A stretch of 38,860 nucleotides of DNA from assembly GCA_015065695.1 (NCBI GenBank), contig SVPT01000010.1, forward strand, positions 1 to 38,860, given 5' to 3'. The notes below the pieces were generated by a model, which was given only the letters and a program-made list of their open reading frames with translations, did not search any database and was not told the origin of the DNA. Both the position numbers and the translations under genes were made by a program. Below are positions 1-8,990 of this stretch, one piece after another. Every line of letters starts with the position of its first letter. The stretch's first letter is position 1. The stretch is from Oscillospiraceae bacterium. Lineage in GTDB: Bacteria; Bacillota; Clostridia; Oscillospirales; Acutalibacteraceae.

Positions 1-791
1 GTGGGCTTATTCTCAAACTCAACAAAGACAGCTGCGGTGTGACCGTCGGAAACGGGAACACGCAGGCACTGGGTGGTAATCTGCACGTCGGAGCAGTTGA
101 CGATGCGGTCGCCGTCAATTTCGCCCCAGACCTTGAGGGGCTCCTGCTCGGACTTTTCCTCTTCGCCGCCGATGTAGGGGATAAGGTTGTCGATCATTTC
201 GGGCCAGCGGTCAAAGTTCTTGCCGGCACCGGAGATAGCCTGATAGGTGCAGGCGAGGACGCGCTTGATACCGAACTCACGCAGGGGGTGCAGTGCGGGC
301 ACATAGCTCTGGATAGAACAGTTGGACTTGACGGCGATGAAGCCGCGCTTGGTGCCCAGACGCTTTCTCTGGGAATGAATGATTTCTGCGTGCTGAGGAT
401 TCAGCTCGGGGATAATCATGGGAACATCGGGGGTGTGGCGGTTGGCACTGTTGTTGGACATAACAGGGCACTCTGCCTTTGCGTAGGCTTCTTCCAGTGC
501 GCGGATTTCAGCCTTGGGCATATCAACAGCGCAGAAAACGAAGTCAACGCTGGAAGCAATGTAATCAATATCAGCGGTGGCATCGCGCACTATCAGATTT
601 TCCATAGAGGAAGGAATGTCGGTTTTCATCAGCCAGCGGCTGCTGACAGCCTCACGGTATGTTTTGCCTGCGGAGCGGGGACTTGCGGCGAGGGTTGTGA
701 CCTCAAACCAGGGGTGATTATCCAGCAGAAGAGCAAAACGCTGTCCGACCATTCCGGTGCATCCGATGATGCCTACCTTGTACTTTCTCAT
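1..791 (-). CDS. asd: Aspartate-semialdehyde dehydrogenase, 3' end cut by window edge
   Basis: Reads leftwards off the window; about 263 codons are present and the C-terminus is missing. The product begins MRKYKVGIIGCTGMVGQRF, a Rossmann NADP-binding start typical of the archaeal/fungal-like class of ASADH (family length about 350-360 aa). The catalytic cysteine lies in SNCSIQ near residue 160. The enzyme reduces L-aspartyl-4-phosphate to aspartate-4-semialdehyde, the branch point to lysine/diaminopimelate, threonine and methionine. ATG 791 is chosen because TGGAGGCG sits 9-10 nt upstream; no earlier in-frame start has an SD. A TATAAT (836-841, minus strand) lies in the leader without a convincing -35 box. 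The gene is divergent from queA. Identity is secure; the 251-aa plus-strand ORF over the same bases is a shadow. Confidence 0.93.
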   Translation of the reverse strand, partial: MRKYKVGIIGCTGMVGQRFALLLDNHPWFEVTTLAASPRSAGKTYREAVSSRWLMKTDIPSSMENLIVRDATADIDYIASSVDFVFCAVDMPKAEIRALEEAYAKAECPVMSNNSANRHTPDVPMIIPELNPQHAEIIHSQRKRLGTKRGFIAVKSNCSIQSYVPALHPLREFGIKRVLACTYQAISGAGKNFDRWPEMIDNLIPYIGGEEEKSEQEPLKVWGEIDGDRIVNCSDVQITTQCLRVPVSDGHTAAVFVEFENKP

Positions 792-892
792 TGATGATTG
801 CGCCTCCAATATAATAATATGTCAAAATGAACGGGATTATATGTTTTTTGTAAAGAAACAATAAACAATACTTGCGCAGTATCGGCATATGC

Positions 893-962
893 AATATAAT
901 GTATTGAACAAACATTGAGCGGCCGATACATATGCGAGAACCTATATTTAATACATTATATT
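893..962. repeat. 16-bp AT-rich inverted repeat between asd and queA
   Basis: AATATAATGTATTGAA (893-908) pairs with TTTAATACATTATATT (947-962), 15 of 16 positions Watson-Crick and one G-T, around a 38-nt loop. Directly after it is CCGCACAGTGCGG (963-975), a 13-bp palindrome. There is no T-tract, so it does not look like a terminator. It could be an operator for either divergent gene, an RNA structure in the queA leader, or a decayed mobile-element remnant. I cannot assign a function. Confidence 0.5.
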
Positions 963-1033
963 CCGCACAGTGCGGAGCGTCAAGCAATTTTGCACATGCC
1001 GCATAATAATTGGTACATATAAGGAAACAGACA

Positions 1034-2056
1034 ATGAAAAAGAGCGATTTTTATTATAATTTGCCACAGGAATTGATTGCACAGCACCCCGCTGAGCAGC
1101 GTGACCATTCCCGCCTGCTGTGTCTGGACAAAAACACAGGCGGCGTGGAGCATATGCATTTCTATGATATTATCGACCGCCTGCATGAGGGGGACTGCCT
1201 GATAATGAACGATTCCCGCGTGCTTCCTGCCCGCATATTCGGCGTAAATGCAAACGGAAGTGCCAACGAATTTCTGCTGCTGCGTCAGGTGCAGCCCAAG
1301 GTGTGGGAGACCATCACCAAGCCGGGCAAGCGCGCAAAGGTGGGCGCAAGCTTTACCTTTGGCGAGGGCGCGATGCAGGGTACTGTGCTTGAGGTAACGG
1401 AGGAGGGCAACCGCATCGTGGAGTTTGCCTGCGAGGACGAGTTCTTCTCTGTGCTGGACAGAATAGGTCAGATGCCGCTGCCGCCCTACATCACCGAGCA
1501 GCTTGCCGACAGGGAACGCTACCAGACGGTGTATTCCCGTGAGGTTGGCTCAGCCGCAGCACCTACTGCGGGTCTGCACTTCACCCAAGAGCTGCTTGAG
1601 CGTATTAGGGCAAAGGGCGTTTCCATCGGCTACGTCACGCTTCATGTGGGTCTGGGCACATTCCGTCCTGTAAAGGCAGAGGAGATAACCGACCATCATA
1701 TGCACTCCGAGCATTACTGTGTGCCGGCAGAAACGGCAGAGCTGATTAACCGCACCCGCGCAAGGGGCGGTCGAGTCATCGCCGTAGGCACCACCTCCTG
1801 CCGCACGCTGGAATCCTGCGCGGCGGAGGACGGCAGCTTCACCGCCTGCGACGGCTGGACAGATATATTCATCTACCCCGGATATAAATTCAAGGCGATA
1901 GATGCTCTGCTGACCAACTTCCATCTGCCGGAAAGTACCCTGATAATGCTGGTGTCGGCATTTGCGGGATATGATAACACAATGAAGACGTACAACACCG
2001 CCGTTGAGGAAAGGTACAGATTCTTCTCCTTCGGCGACGCAATGTTTATTTCGTAA
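1034..2056 (+). CDS. queA: tRNA preQ1(34) S-adenosylmethionine ribosyltransferase-isomerase QueA
   Basis: The 340-aa product matches the usual length of QueA. It transfers and isomerises the ribosyl moiety of SAM onto preQ1 at the tRNA wobble position to give epoxyqueuosine. Visible family signatures include the start [17 protein letters not shown], the stretch [11 protein letters not shown], the central [10 protein letters not shown] and the C-terminal [20 protein letters not shown] 1034 is preferred to the track's upstream ATG at 1010 because AAGGA lies about 9 nt before it and it gives the canonical N-terminus. It is the first gene of a five-gene plus-strand operon; 16 nt separate it from the next gene. 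No tgt or queG is in the window. Confidence 0.95.
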   Translation: MKKSDFYYNLPQELIAQHPAEQRDHSRLLCLDKNTGGVEHMHFYDIIDRLHEGDCLIMNDSRVLPARIFGVNANGSANEFLLLRQVQPKVWETITKPGKRAKVGASFTFGEGAMQGTVLEVTEEGNRIVEFACEDEFFSVLDRIGQMPLPPYITEQLADRERYQTVYSREVGSAAAPTAGLHFTQELLERIRAKGVSIGYVTLHVGLGTFRPVKAEEITDHHMHSEHYCVPAETAELINRTRARGGRVIAVGTTSCRTLESCAAEDGSFTACDGWTDIFIYPGYKFKAIDALLTNFHLPESTLIMLVSAFAGYDNTMKTYNTAVEERYRFFSFGDAMFIS

Positions 2057-2072
2057 AGTAAAGGTATATATT

Positions 2073-3314
2073 ATGAAAAACACCGGAGGCTCCAAGGACA
2101 ACAGAATAATCGTGGTCGGCGGCGGGGCATCCGGTCTGGCGGCTGCCATAACCGCCGCAAAAAGCGGTCGGCGGGTGACTATCCTTGAGGCACAGCAGCG
2201 TGTAGGACGCAAGCTGCTTGCTACCGGCAACGGTCGGTGCAACATCTCCAACACCGGCGCATCGCCTCAGCTCGCCCGCAGCGACAGCCCCGAAACCGTC
2301 AGCGCCGTAATGAAAGCCGTACCGCCCGAGAGGGTCATGGATTTCCTCGAGGAATGTGGAATCCCCTGCATGATCGAACGGGAGGGACGCATCTACCCAA
2401 GCTCCGAGCAGGCGGCTTCGGTGCTGGATATGCTGCGATTCCGTGCCGCCCATCTGGGAGTGGAAACCGTCTGCGAAGCGCGAGTGAGCGACATACGCAG
2501 GCGGGGTGACCGCTTTGTCGTTACCCATGGCGGCGGAGAGCTGACCGCAGACAGGATAATCATTGCCTGCGGCTCACAGGCATCACCGCAGCTTGGAGGC
2601 TGTGCCGATGGCTATACCCTGCTTAAGAGTTTAGGTCATACCGTAAACAAATGCACACCCGCCCTTGCCCCTGTGCTTTCCGATAAGACAGCCCTGCGCC
2701 CGCTTAAAGGCTTGCGTGTGCGCTGTCGTGCGGTGCTGCTGCATGAGGGCAAGCAATGTCATGCAGAGGACGGAGAGGTGCAGTTCAACGAAGACAATCT
2801 GTCGGGCATTGCCATATTCCAGATTTCGGCAAGGCTTGCCCGCTACGGCTGCAAGGGCAGGGAGATTTCCCTCGACCTGCTGCCGGACAGCACGTCTGAG
2901 CAGGTAACGAAGCTGCTGAAAAAACGTCGTGAGGCCCTCGGATACCTTACATTGGAGGACTTCCTCAACGCAATGGTGCATAAGCGTGTGGGGCTGTATA
3001 TCATGGGCGTTGCAGGCTGCAAGCCCCTTTCGCGCAAGGTGGGCTCACTGACCGATGCCGAGATTTCGATTATTGCTTCTCTGCTCAAGGATTGGCGATT
3101 CCCTGTCCACGGCATAGCTGCATGGAAGCAGGCACAGCTTGCCTCAGGAGGTGCATCACTGCGCCAATTTGACGAGCGGCTCCAGTCGCGCCTCGTAAAG
3201 GGCGTGTTTGCCTGCGGCGAGGTGCTGGACTGCGACTTTGACTGCGGCGGCTACAACCTCCACTGGGCATGGTGCAGCGGTATAACCGCAGGAAGGCTTG
3301 GTGAGAAAGCATGA
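2073..3314 (+). CDS. BaiN/HI0933-family NAD(P)/FAD-dependent oxidoreductase
   Basis: 413 aa, the normal size for the HI0933/BaiN flavoprotein family. The N-terminal dinucleotide-binding motif is VVGGGASGLAAAITA, followed by GRKLLATGNGRCNISN, a family hallmark. The C-terminal FAD motif FACGEVLDCDFDCGGYN and a GITAGRLG end complete the fold. The name BaiN comes from a bile-acid-inducible homologue, but the substrate of most members is unknown and nothing here points to bile acids. ATG 2073 is chosen over the track start because AAAGG lies about 9 nt upstream and queA ends at 2056. It overlaps the next flavoprotein gene by 4 nt (ATGA), so translation is probably coupled. Confidence 0.88.
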   Translation: MKNTGGSKDNRIIVVGGGASGLAAAITAAKSGRRVTILEAQQRVGRKLLATGNGRCNISNTGASPQLARSDSPETVSAVMKAVPPERVMDFLEECGIPCMIEREGRIYPSSEQAASVLDMLRFRAAHLGVETVCEARVSDIRRRGDRFVVTHGGGELTADRIIIACGSQASPQLGGCADGYTLLKSLGHTVNKCTPALAPVLSDKTALRPLKGLRVRCRAVLLHEGKQCHAEDGEVQFNEDNLSGIAIFQISARLARYGCKGREISLDLLPDSTSEQVTKLLKKRREALGYLTLEDFLNAMVHKRVGLYIMGVAGCKPLSRKVGSLTDAEISIIASLLKDWRFPVHGIAAWKQAQLASGGASLRQFDERLQSRLVKGVFACGEVLDCDFDCGGYNLHWAWCSGITAGRLGEKA

Positions 3315-4867
3315 AGCAGCTTGACAACATAAGCATCTCAGCCCGTGAGGATTCCCCCGAGCGGCTGAGAAGAGAATGCGCGAAACGTATGTCTGTTTCT
3401 GCGGACGGACTGGGAGAGGTGCGCATACTGCGCCGCTCGGTCGATGCCCGCAGAAAGGACAATGTAAAGATAATATACTCTGTTGAGTGCGGCAAAAAGG
3501 GCGAGCGACTGCCTCAGCCGCCTCCCTATACCATAGAAAAAGTGACGAAAAAGCCGCGGCTGCGTCCCATCGTTGTGGGCAGCGGCCCTGCGGGAATGCT
3601 GTGCGCCCTGACCCTTGCCCAGGCAGGTCTTTCGCCCATTGTGCTGGAGCGTGGTATGCCCGCAGACCAGCGTGTCAAGGCGGTGGAGCAGTATTTTGGC
3701 GGCGGAGAACTCAATCCCGAAAGCAATATTCAGTTTGGCGAGGGCGGCGCGGGCACCTTCTCTGACGGAAAGCTGAACACCGGCATACGCGACCCGCGCA
3801 TTGCCCATGTGTACCGTGTGTTTATCGAAGCGGGCGCACCTGCCGATATAGTGTGGCAGGCAAAGCCCCACATTGGCACCGACATTCTCCGCAAGATGGT
3901 GGTCGGCATACGCAAGCGAATCATCGAGCTTGGCGGTGAATACCGATTTAACACCCGTCTGGAGGACATTGCCATCGAGAATGGGTGCATCAGGAGCATC
4001 ACAGTGGCGCATGAGGGCGAGAGGGAAGAGATAGAGTGCGAGCGGCTGGTGCTGGCAACAGGTCATTCTGCCAGAGATACCTTCGAGATGCTGCGGGAGC
4101 GTGGCTTTGCAATGGAGAAGAAGGCATTCTCCATCGGCGCACGCATCGAGCATCCTCAGACGCATATAAACAAAGCACAGTACGGCAGTTTTGCCGATGC
4201 CGCCGCGCTTGGTGCGGCTGACTACAAGCTTGCGGCAAAGACAGCCGACGGCCGCGGAGTGTATACCTTCTGTATGTGCCCGGGCGGCAGAGTGGTTGCC
4301 GCCGCAAGCGAGCCGGAAAGCATAGTGACCAACGGCATGAGCTTGCGGGCAAGAGGGGACATAAACGCCAACAGCGCGGTGCTTGTCAGCGTAGGACCGG
4401 AGGATTTCCCCGACAGCGACCCGCTTGCGGGTATGTATATGCAGCGGGTGATTGAGCGTGCCGCCTATGCGGCGGTGGGCAAGTCGTCCCGTGCGCCTGC
4501 GCAGCTTCTCGGCGACCTGCTGGCGGGCAGGGCAAGCAAAGCGGCAGGCTCGGTGCAGCCCAGCTATTGCCCGGGAGTAACTTGGGGTGAGCTTGGCTGC
4601 TGTCTGCCGAAGTTCGTCGTGGACGGAATAGCCGACGGCTGCAGGCAGTTTGACAGGCGGCTGCATGGCTTCCTGATGCCCGACGCAGTGCTGACAGGTC
4701 CTGAAACAAGAAGCAGCTCGCCTGTAAGGATTCTGCGTGATGATGCACTGCAGGCTTCGGTGCGGGGCGTGTTTCCCTGCGGCGAGGGTGCGGGCTATGC
4801 CGGCGGCATAACCTCTGCCGCAGTAGACGGCGTGCGCTGCGCCGAGATGCTGATAAAGAGCATATAA
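3311..4867 (+). CDS. FAD-dependent dehydrogenase, COG2509 type
   Basis: 518 aa. An N-terminal region of about 85 residues carries a ferredoxin-like extension typical of this family (CAKRMSVSADGLGEVRILRR). It is followed by a nucleotide-binding motif VVGSGPAGMLCALTLAQAG, then GEGGAGTFSDGKLNTGIRD and the C-terminal FPCGEGAGYAGGITSAAVDG. This is the pattern of the widespread uncharacterised COG2509 flavoproteins. It starts inside the stop of the preceding oxidoreductase, so the two are likely made together. The reaction is unknown. Both flavoproteins next to queA may simply be housekeeping clustering; I see no pathway that unites them. Confidence 0.85.
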   Translation: MKQLDNISISAREDSPERLRRECAKRMSVSADGLGEVRILRRSVDARRKDNVKIIYSVECGKKGERLPQPPPYTIEKVTKKPRLRPIVVGSGPAGMLCALTLAQAGLSPIVLERGMPADQRVKAVEQYFGGGELNPESNIQFGEGGAGTFSDGKLNTGIRDPRIAHVYRVFIEAGAPADIVWQAKPHIGTDILRKMVVGIRKRIIELGGEYRFNTRLEDIAIENGCIRSITVAHEGEREEIECERLVLATGHSARDTFEMLRERGFAMEKKAFSIGARIEHPQTHINKAQYGSFADAAALGAADYKLAAKTADGRGVYTFCMCPGGRVVAAASEPESIVTNGMSLRARGDINANSAVLVSVGPEDFPDSDPLAGMYMQRVIERAAYAAVGKSSRAPAQLLGDLLAGRASKAAGSVQPSYCPGVTWGELGCCLPKFVVDGIADGCRQFDRRLHGFLMPDAVLTGPETRSSSPVRILRDDALQASVRGVFPCGEGAGYAGGITSAAVDGVRCAEMLIKSI

Positions 4868-4881
4868 GAGGGGAAGATATT

Positions 4882-5403
4882 ATGGACAACTGGCGAATAG
4901 TCGAAGCGCAGGAAAAATACTGCAAATCCCACTGCGAGAATATCAATGCAGTCTCCTTCGAGGGCAAATATCTTTCGACAAACAACGGCTTTTCCCTTAC
5001 AGAGATTGTAGCGTTCTACCGCTATTGCGAAGAGAGGGGATACCCTCAGTTTTACGTCATTGATGAAAACGAGCGGGTGGTAGGCTGGTGCGATATTGTG
5101 GAAAGAGAAGGCTGGGGCAGCGATGTCGGCTTTATCGGCATCGGTCTTGCGCCGGAATACCGCGACAAGGGAATAGGCACAAAGCTGATGAAGCACGCGA
5201 TGGCGGTCGCCTATTGGCGCGGCTTCCGCACAATACGGCTGGATTGCCGTGCAAGCAACAAGCGTGCATTGCACGTTTACAAAAAGCTGGGCTTCAGGCG
5301 GGAATGGCTTAACCGCTCCAAACTGGTGCTGGACGGACAGAACATTCCGCTTGTGTGCATGGTCAAACGGCTGAGAAAAGAAGATGCATATACCGAGGAG
5401 TGA
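4882..5403 (+). CDS. GNAT-family N-acetyltransferase
   Basis: 173 aa with an acetyl-CoA-binding motif A (IGLAPEYRDKGIGTKLMKHAM, residues about 92-112) and a later ALHVYKKLGF motif B. This is the standard GNAT fold of the RimI/amine N-acetyltransferase type. The N-terminus (WRIVEAQEKYCKSHCENIN) is not diagnostic and the substrate cannot be predicted. The SD GAGGGGAAG precedes ATG 4882. It lies 14 nt after the FAD protein and 7 nt before the SDR gene, inside the queA operon. Confidence 0.88.
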   Translation: MDNWRIVEAQEKYCKSHCENINAVSFEGKYLSTNNGFSLTEIVAFYRYCEERGYPQFYVIDENERVVGWCDIVEREGWGSDVGFIGIGLAPEYRDKGIGTKLMKHAMAVAYWRGFRTIRLDCRASNKRALHVYKKLGFRREWLNRSKLVLDGQNIPLVCMVKRLRKEDAYTEE

Positions 5404-5410
5404 GCAAAAG

Positions 5411-6160
5411 GTGAACAAAGGCACAGCACTGGTAACCGGTGCATCGGGCGGCATAGGTAGTGCCATTGCAGAGGCACTCGCCCGCGAGGGCTACAACATA
5501 GCGGTGCATTACAACAGTGACCGTGACGGTGCTTTGCATACCTGCTCCCTTGTGGAAAAGGCGGGCGGCAGAGCTGCGGCACTGCAGTGCGACATTGCCG
5601 ACTGCGGCGCAGTGGAGCGCATTGTCGAAGATACACGCATACTGCTGGGTGACATCACTCTGCTGGTCAACAATGCGGGCGTGGCGGAAATCTGCCCCTT
5701 TGCCGAAACCGGCCCCGGGCAGTGGCAGAGAATGCTTGACATAAATCTTACGGGTATGTACAATTGCTGCCACACGGTGCTGCCCCATATGGTAAGGCAG
5801 TATCAGGACAGCGGACGGCAGTGCGGCGTTGTGAATATCTCCTCCGTGTGGGGGATTTACGGTGCTTCCTGTGAGGTTGCCTACTCGGCGGCAAAGGCAG
5901 GGGTTATCGGCTTTACACAGGCACTCGCCAAGGAATATGCCCCCTCGGGAATCCGCGTCAACTGTGTCGCACCGGGCTGCATAGAAACCAGGATGGTTGC
6001 CCATCTGGACAAGGAGGCACTGGAGGACATAATTGACCGCACACCCCTCGGACGTCTGGGTAGACCGGAGGACACCGCTGCCGCAGTGGTGTTTCTTGCC
6101 TCGGAGGGAGCTTCCTTTATCACCGGAATTACACTGCCTGTGACGGGCGGCTTTTGCTGA
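5411..6160 (+). CDS. SDR-family oxidoreductase, FabG-like
   Basis: 249 aa classical short-chain dehydrogenase. Visible motifs are ALVTGASGGIGSA (cofactor binding), NNAGVAE, the catalytic serine in VVNISSVWG, YSAAKAG (Tyr and Lys), and RVNCVAPGCIETRM. The closest type is 3-oxoacyl-ACP reductase, but no other fatty-acid genes are nearby, so it may reduce another carbonyl. GTG 5411 is chosen because GAGGAG ends 10 nt before it and the preceding gene stops at 5403. The track's ATG 5384 lies inside that gene and has a poorer SD. It is the last gene of the operon; a terminator follows. Confidence 0.88.
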   Translation: MNKGTALVTGASGGIGSAIAEALAREGYNIAVHYNSDRDGALHTCSLVEKAGGRAAALQCDIADCGAVERIVEDTRILLGDITLLVNNAGVAEICPFAETGPGQWQRMLDINLTGMYNCCHTVLPHMVRQYQDSGRQCGVVNISSVWGIYGASCEVAYSAAKAGVIGFTQALAKEYAPSGIRVNCVAPGCIETRMVAHLDKEALEDIIDRTPLGRLGRPEDTAAAVVFLASEGASFITGITLPVTGGFC

Positions 6161-6204
6161 GATAAAATTATCCATAACAACATAAAAATGAATAAACCCA
6201 ATAC

Positions 6205-6274
6205 GGCGGGATACGCTATTGACAGCGGGCGAATGTGCTCGATGAAGGTCATTGCGTGCCCGCCTTATTTTTTT
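6205..6274 (+). terminator. Rho-independent terminator with two competing 5' arms
   Basis: GGCGGG (6205-6210) with ACGC (6213-6216) pairs with GCGT (6254-6257) and CCCGCC (6259-6264), followed by TTATTTTTTT. A second arm GCGGGC (6225-6230) can pair with the same 3' arm (GCCCGC, 6258-6263), with AATG/CATT inside. It ends the queA operon. Only about 20 nt separate its T-tract from the ABC lipoprotein ATG at 6297, so any promoter for the importer probably lies upstream of it and the structure may act as an attenuator. Confidence 0.75.
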
Positions 6275-6296
6275 GTAACTATACAGAGGATATGCT

Positions 6297-7562
6297 ATGT
6301 ATAAAAGATCAATAATAATGCTGCTGGCAGTGGCATTACTGATAACCGGCGTTATGGTCGGCTGCCGCGGCACAGGCGGCGAGTCCGGCAGCAGCGCAGG
6401 AAACTCCGGTCAGAGCAATACCGGAAACCAGACTGCCGAAGAGGTAAAGCTGGTGCTGTGGGGTGCTGCCGATGACCAGAAGATGCTCAGAGAGATGGCA
6501 GAAGCCTTCAAGGCTGAGCATTCTGACCGCAGAATTTCCATTGACATTCGTGTCTGCGGCGAGGACGTGGCTCGTGACGAGGCACTGAAGGACATTGATG
6601 CAGCGGCGGACGTTTTCGCCATAACCAACGACCAGCTTGGTGCGCTGGTCAACGCAGGCGCAGTGTACGAAAACACCAAATACGCTGATGAGGTAAGGGA
6701 AACCCGCACCGAAAGCGCGGTTGCCGCCGCAATGGTGGGTGACAAGATGTACGGCTATCCCTCCTCCTCGGAGACCTACTTCCTTTTCTACGACAAGAGC
6801 AAGCTCAGCGAGGAAGATGTCGAATCCATGGAGGGTATCCTTGCCGTAAAGCAGGACGAGGGCGTTACCAAGATGGGCTTTGACTTCGGCGATGCCTATT
6901 TCTCCTCCGCATTCTTCCTGACGGCAGGCAGTAAGATTTACGGAGAAAACGGTCAGGACCCGTCCTCCGTCACTTTCAACACCGAAAACGGCATTCAGGC
7001 TGCGAAGTATATCGCATCGCTGAAGGCAAAGGGTGTGGAGGACATGGAAGGCGATGTGGCAGGCTCACGCTTTGCCGCAGACAAGCTGGCAGCTTTCGTT
7101 TCCGGCAATTGGAAGACAGAGGCATACAGCGAGGCTCTTGGAGATAATCTGGGCATGGCAAAGCTGCCCACCATCAATATCGGCGGCGATGACAGAGATA
7201 TGGTTTCCTTCTCCGGCGGCAAGATGTATGTGGTCAAGTCCACCACCAAGCACCCGCTGGAAGCCATGGCGCTGGCTGCTTTCCTCACCAATGAGGAAAA
7301 CCAGCTCAAACGCTTCAGGGAGAGAAATCTGCTGCCCAATAACCAGCTTCTTGCCCGCAACGAGGAGATTTTGGAAGACGATGCAACTGAAGCACAGGTC
7401 GAGCAGTTTGCCCATTCAATTCCCACACCATCCATTACTCAGATGAGCAAGTATTGGGAGCCTGTGGGTGCCTTTACAAAGGACTGCTTTGACGGCAAGA
7501 TTGCGGAAAAGGACATGAAGAGCCGATTGGATACGCTGGTAAAGGATATTACCGCGCAATAG
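6297..7562 (+). CDS. Extracellular sugar-binding lipoprotein of an ABC importer
   Basis: 421 aa family 1 solute-binding protein. The N-terminus is a lipoprotein signal peptide ending in the lipobox VMVGC (Cys about residue 23), followed by a Ser/Gly/Asn linker. The mature part begins VKLVLWGAADDQKMLREM, typical of MalE-like carbohydrate binders, and continues with FAITNDQLGALVNAGAVY and a FSGGKMYVVKSTTKHPLEAM segment. It should deliver an oligosaccharide to the two permeases encoded just downstream. SD GAGGA precedes ATG 6297. A hairpin in the 90-nt gap to the permease gene could favour higher expression of this subunit. The actual sugar is unknown; no glycosidase or sugar kinase lies nearby. 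Confidence 0.9.
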   Translation: MYKRSIIMLLAVALLITGVMVGCRGTGGESGSSAGNSGQSNTGNQTAEEVKLVLWGAADDQKMLREMAEAFKAEHSDRRISIDIRVCGEDVARDEALKDIDAAADVFAITNDQLGALVNAGAVYENTKYADEVRETRTESAVAAAMVGDKMYGYPSSSETYFLFYDKSKLSEEDVESMEGILAVKQDEGVTKMGFDFGDAYFSSAFFLTAGSKIYGENGQDPSSVTFNTENGIQAAKYIASLKAKGVEDMEGDVAGSRFAADKLAAFVSGNWKTEAYSEALGDNLGMAKLPTINIGGDDRDMVSFSGGKMYVVKSTTKHPLEAMALAAFLTNEENQLKRFRERNLLPNNQLLARNEEILEDDATEAQVEQFAHSIPTPSITQMSKYWEPVGAFTKDCFDGKIAEKDMKSRLDTLVKDITAQ

Positions 7563-7588
7563 CAGGCTTTGCGGAAACACTGAAAAAT

Positions 7589-7617
7589 GCCCGGAAGTGG
7601 AACAAGCACCTCCGGGC
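7589..7617 (+). repeat. Intercistronic hairpin between binding protein and permease
   Basis: GCCCGGA and TCCGGGC form a 7-bp GC-rich stem, extended by three further pairs after one mismatch, around a GAACAAG loop. No T-tract follows, so it is not a full terminator. In known mal-type operons a hairpin at this point protects the binding-protein mRNA from 3' decay and raises its level over the permeases; that role is inferred here. Confidence 0.6.
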
Positions 7618-7652
7618 AAAGTCATTCAAAGGTAGCGGAATGAGGGATTAAG

Positions 7653-8990
7653 ATGAAAGCGGAGACCACTTACATTAAGGATGACCGCGCAGTGAAGCTG
7701 ACATACCTGATAATGGGCTGGGGCAGCTTTGCATACGGACAGCGCGCAAAGGGTGTGCTTTTCTTCGCGGCAGAGGCAGCATATATCATTTATATGCTGA
7801 CGGCAGGCATACCTGCGCTGAAAGGATTCATAACACTGGGCACAAGGGAGCAGGGGTGGGTCTATGACCCGCAGCTTGGCATAAATGTCCAGCAGAGCGG
7901 CGATAATTCCATGCTGCTTCTGCTGTATGGCGTGGTTGCCATCATCATAACAGTGCTGACTGTGCTGCTGTATCTGTCCTCCCTGCGCAGCGCAAGGGAG
8001 GCTCAGCGAATGACCGCAGAGGGCAGACGGCTGCCTTCCTTTGCGGAGGAGCTGCGTTCCATGCTGGATTCCCGCTTACACATAACGCTGCTTATCCTGC
8101 CCGTTGCAGGAGTGCTGATTTTTACTGTATTGCCGCTGATATATATGATTCTGATTGCTTTCACCAACTACGATTCCAACCATCAGCCTCCGGGAAAGCT
8201 GTTTGATTGGGTTGGCTTTCAGAACTTTTCGGCAATGCTGCTGCAGCGTTCAACGCTCTCCCGCTCATTCTTTCCGATACTGTTGTGGACAATGATATGG
8301 GCTGTACTGGCTACGGCAAGTAACTACATCGTCGGCATAGCACTGGCAGTGCTTATCAACCGCAAAGGCATACGCTTCAAGGCATTCTGGCGCACTATCC
8401 TGATACTGACCATCGCAGTGCCGCAGTTTATCTCACTGCTGATAATGCGCAATATGCTCAGTAACTACGGCGCGATAAACGAGCTGCTGCTGTCGCTTGG
8501 CTGGATAAGCAAGCGCATCGAGTTTCTCAGCAACCCGCTTCTCGCAAAGGTGTCGGTGCTGCTTGTCAATATGTGGATTGGCATACCGTACACCATGCTC
8601 ATTTCAACGGGTATACTGATGAATATTCCCGAGGAGCAGTACGAGGCGGCGCGGGTGGATGGAGCATCGCCGCTTATGATATTCCGCAAGATTACCATGC
8701 CGCAGATACTCTTTGTCACAACGCCGTATCTTATCACACAGTTTATCGGCAATATCAATAACTTCAACGTCATCTATCTGCTGACTGACGGCGGACCGCA
8801 AAACAGCAGCTACTACTTTGCCGGAAGCACCGACCTGCTGGTAACGTGGCTGTATAAGCTGACTGCCAACCACCGCGATTACAGCATCGCTTCCACCATC
8901 GGAATACTGGTTTTCCTGCTGTCTGCGGTGTTCTCGCTTCTCAGCTATTCACGCTCCAAGGCATTCAGGGAAGAGGAGGGATACCAATGA
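7653..8990 (+). CDS. Carbohydrate ABC transporter permease, MalF-like
   Basis: 445 aa inner-membrane permease. An N-terminal two-helix extension (about residues 15-115, with GQRAKGVLFFAAEAAYIIYM) precedes the six-helix BPD_transp_1 domain. The cytoplasmic EAA loop, which docks the ATPase, is visible as YEAARVDGASPLMIFRKI around residue 330. Family members of this size with an N-terminal extension pair with a shorter MalG-like partner, which follows here with a 4-nt overlap. The SD GAGGGATT precedes ATG 7653. No cognate ATPase gene is present; many Bacillota supply a shared MsmX/MsmK-type ATPase from elsewhere. Confidence 0.9.
   Translation: MKAETTYIKDDRAVKLTYLIMGWGSFAYGQRAKGVLFFAAEAAYIIYMLTAGIPALKGFITLGTREQGWVYDPQLGINVQQSGDNSMLLLLYGVVAIIITVLTVLLYLSSLRSAREAQRMTAEGRRLPSFAEELRSMLDSRLHITLLILPVAGVLIFTVLPLIYMILIAFTNYDSNHQPPGKLFDWVGFQNFSAMLLQRSTLSRSFFPILLWTMIWAVLATASNYIVGIALAVLINRKGIRFKAFWRTILILTIAVPQFISLLIMRNMLSNYGAINELLLSLGWISKRIEFLSNPLLAKVSVLLVNMWIGIPYTMLISTGILMNIPEEQYEAARVDGASPLMIFRKITMPQILFVTTPYLITQFIGNINNFNVIYLLTDGGPQNSSYYFAGSTDLLVTWLYKLTANHRDYSIASTIGILVFLLSAVFSLLSYSRSKAFREEEGYQ

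Noticed and set aside
39-794. 251-aa plus-strand ORF
   Set aside because: Antisense shadow of asd, which shows the catalytic cysteine motif and a good SD.
3338-4666. 442-aa minus-strand ORF
   Set aside because: Antisense shadow of the COG2509 flavoprotein; rich in His/Cys/Arg with no motifs.
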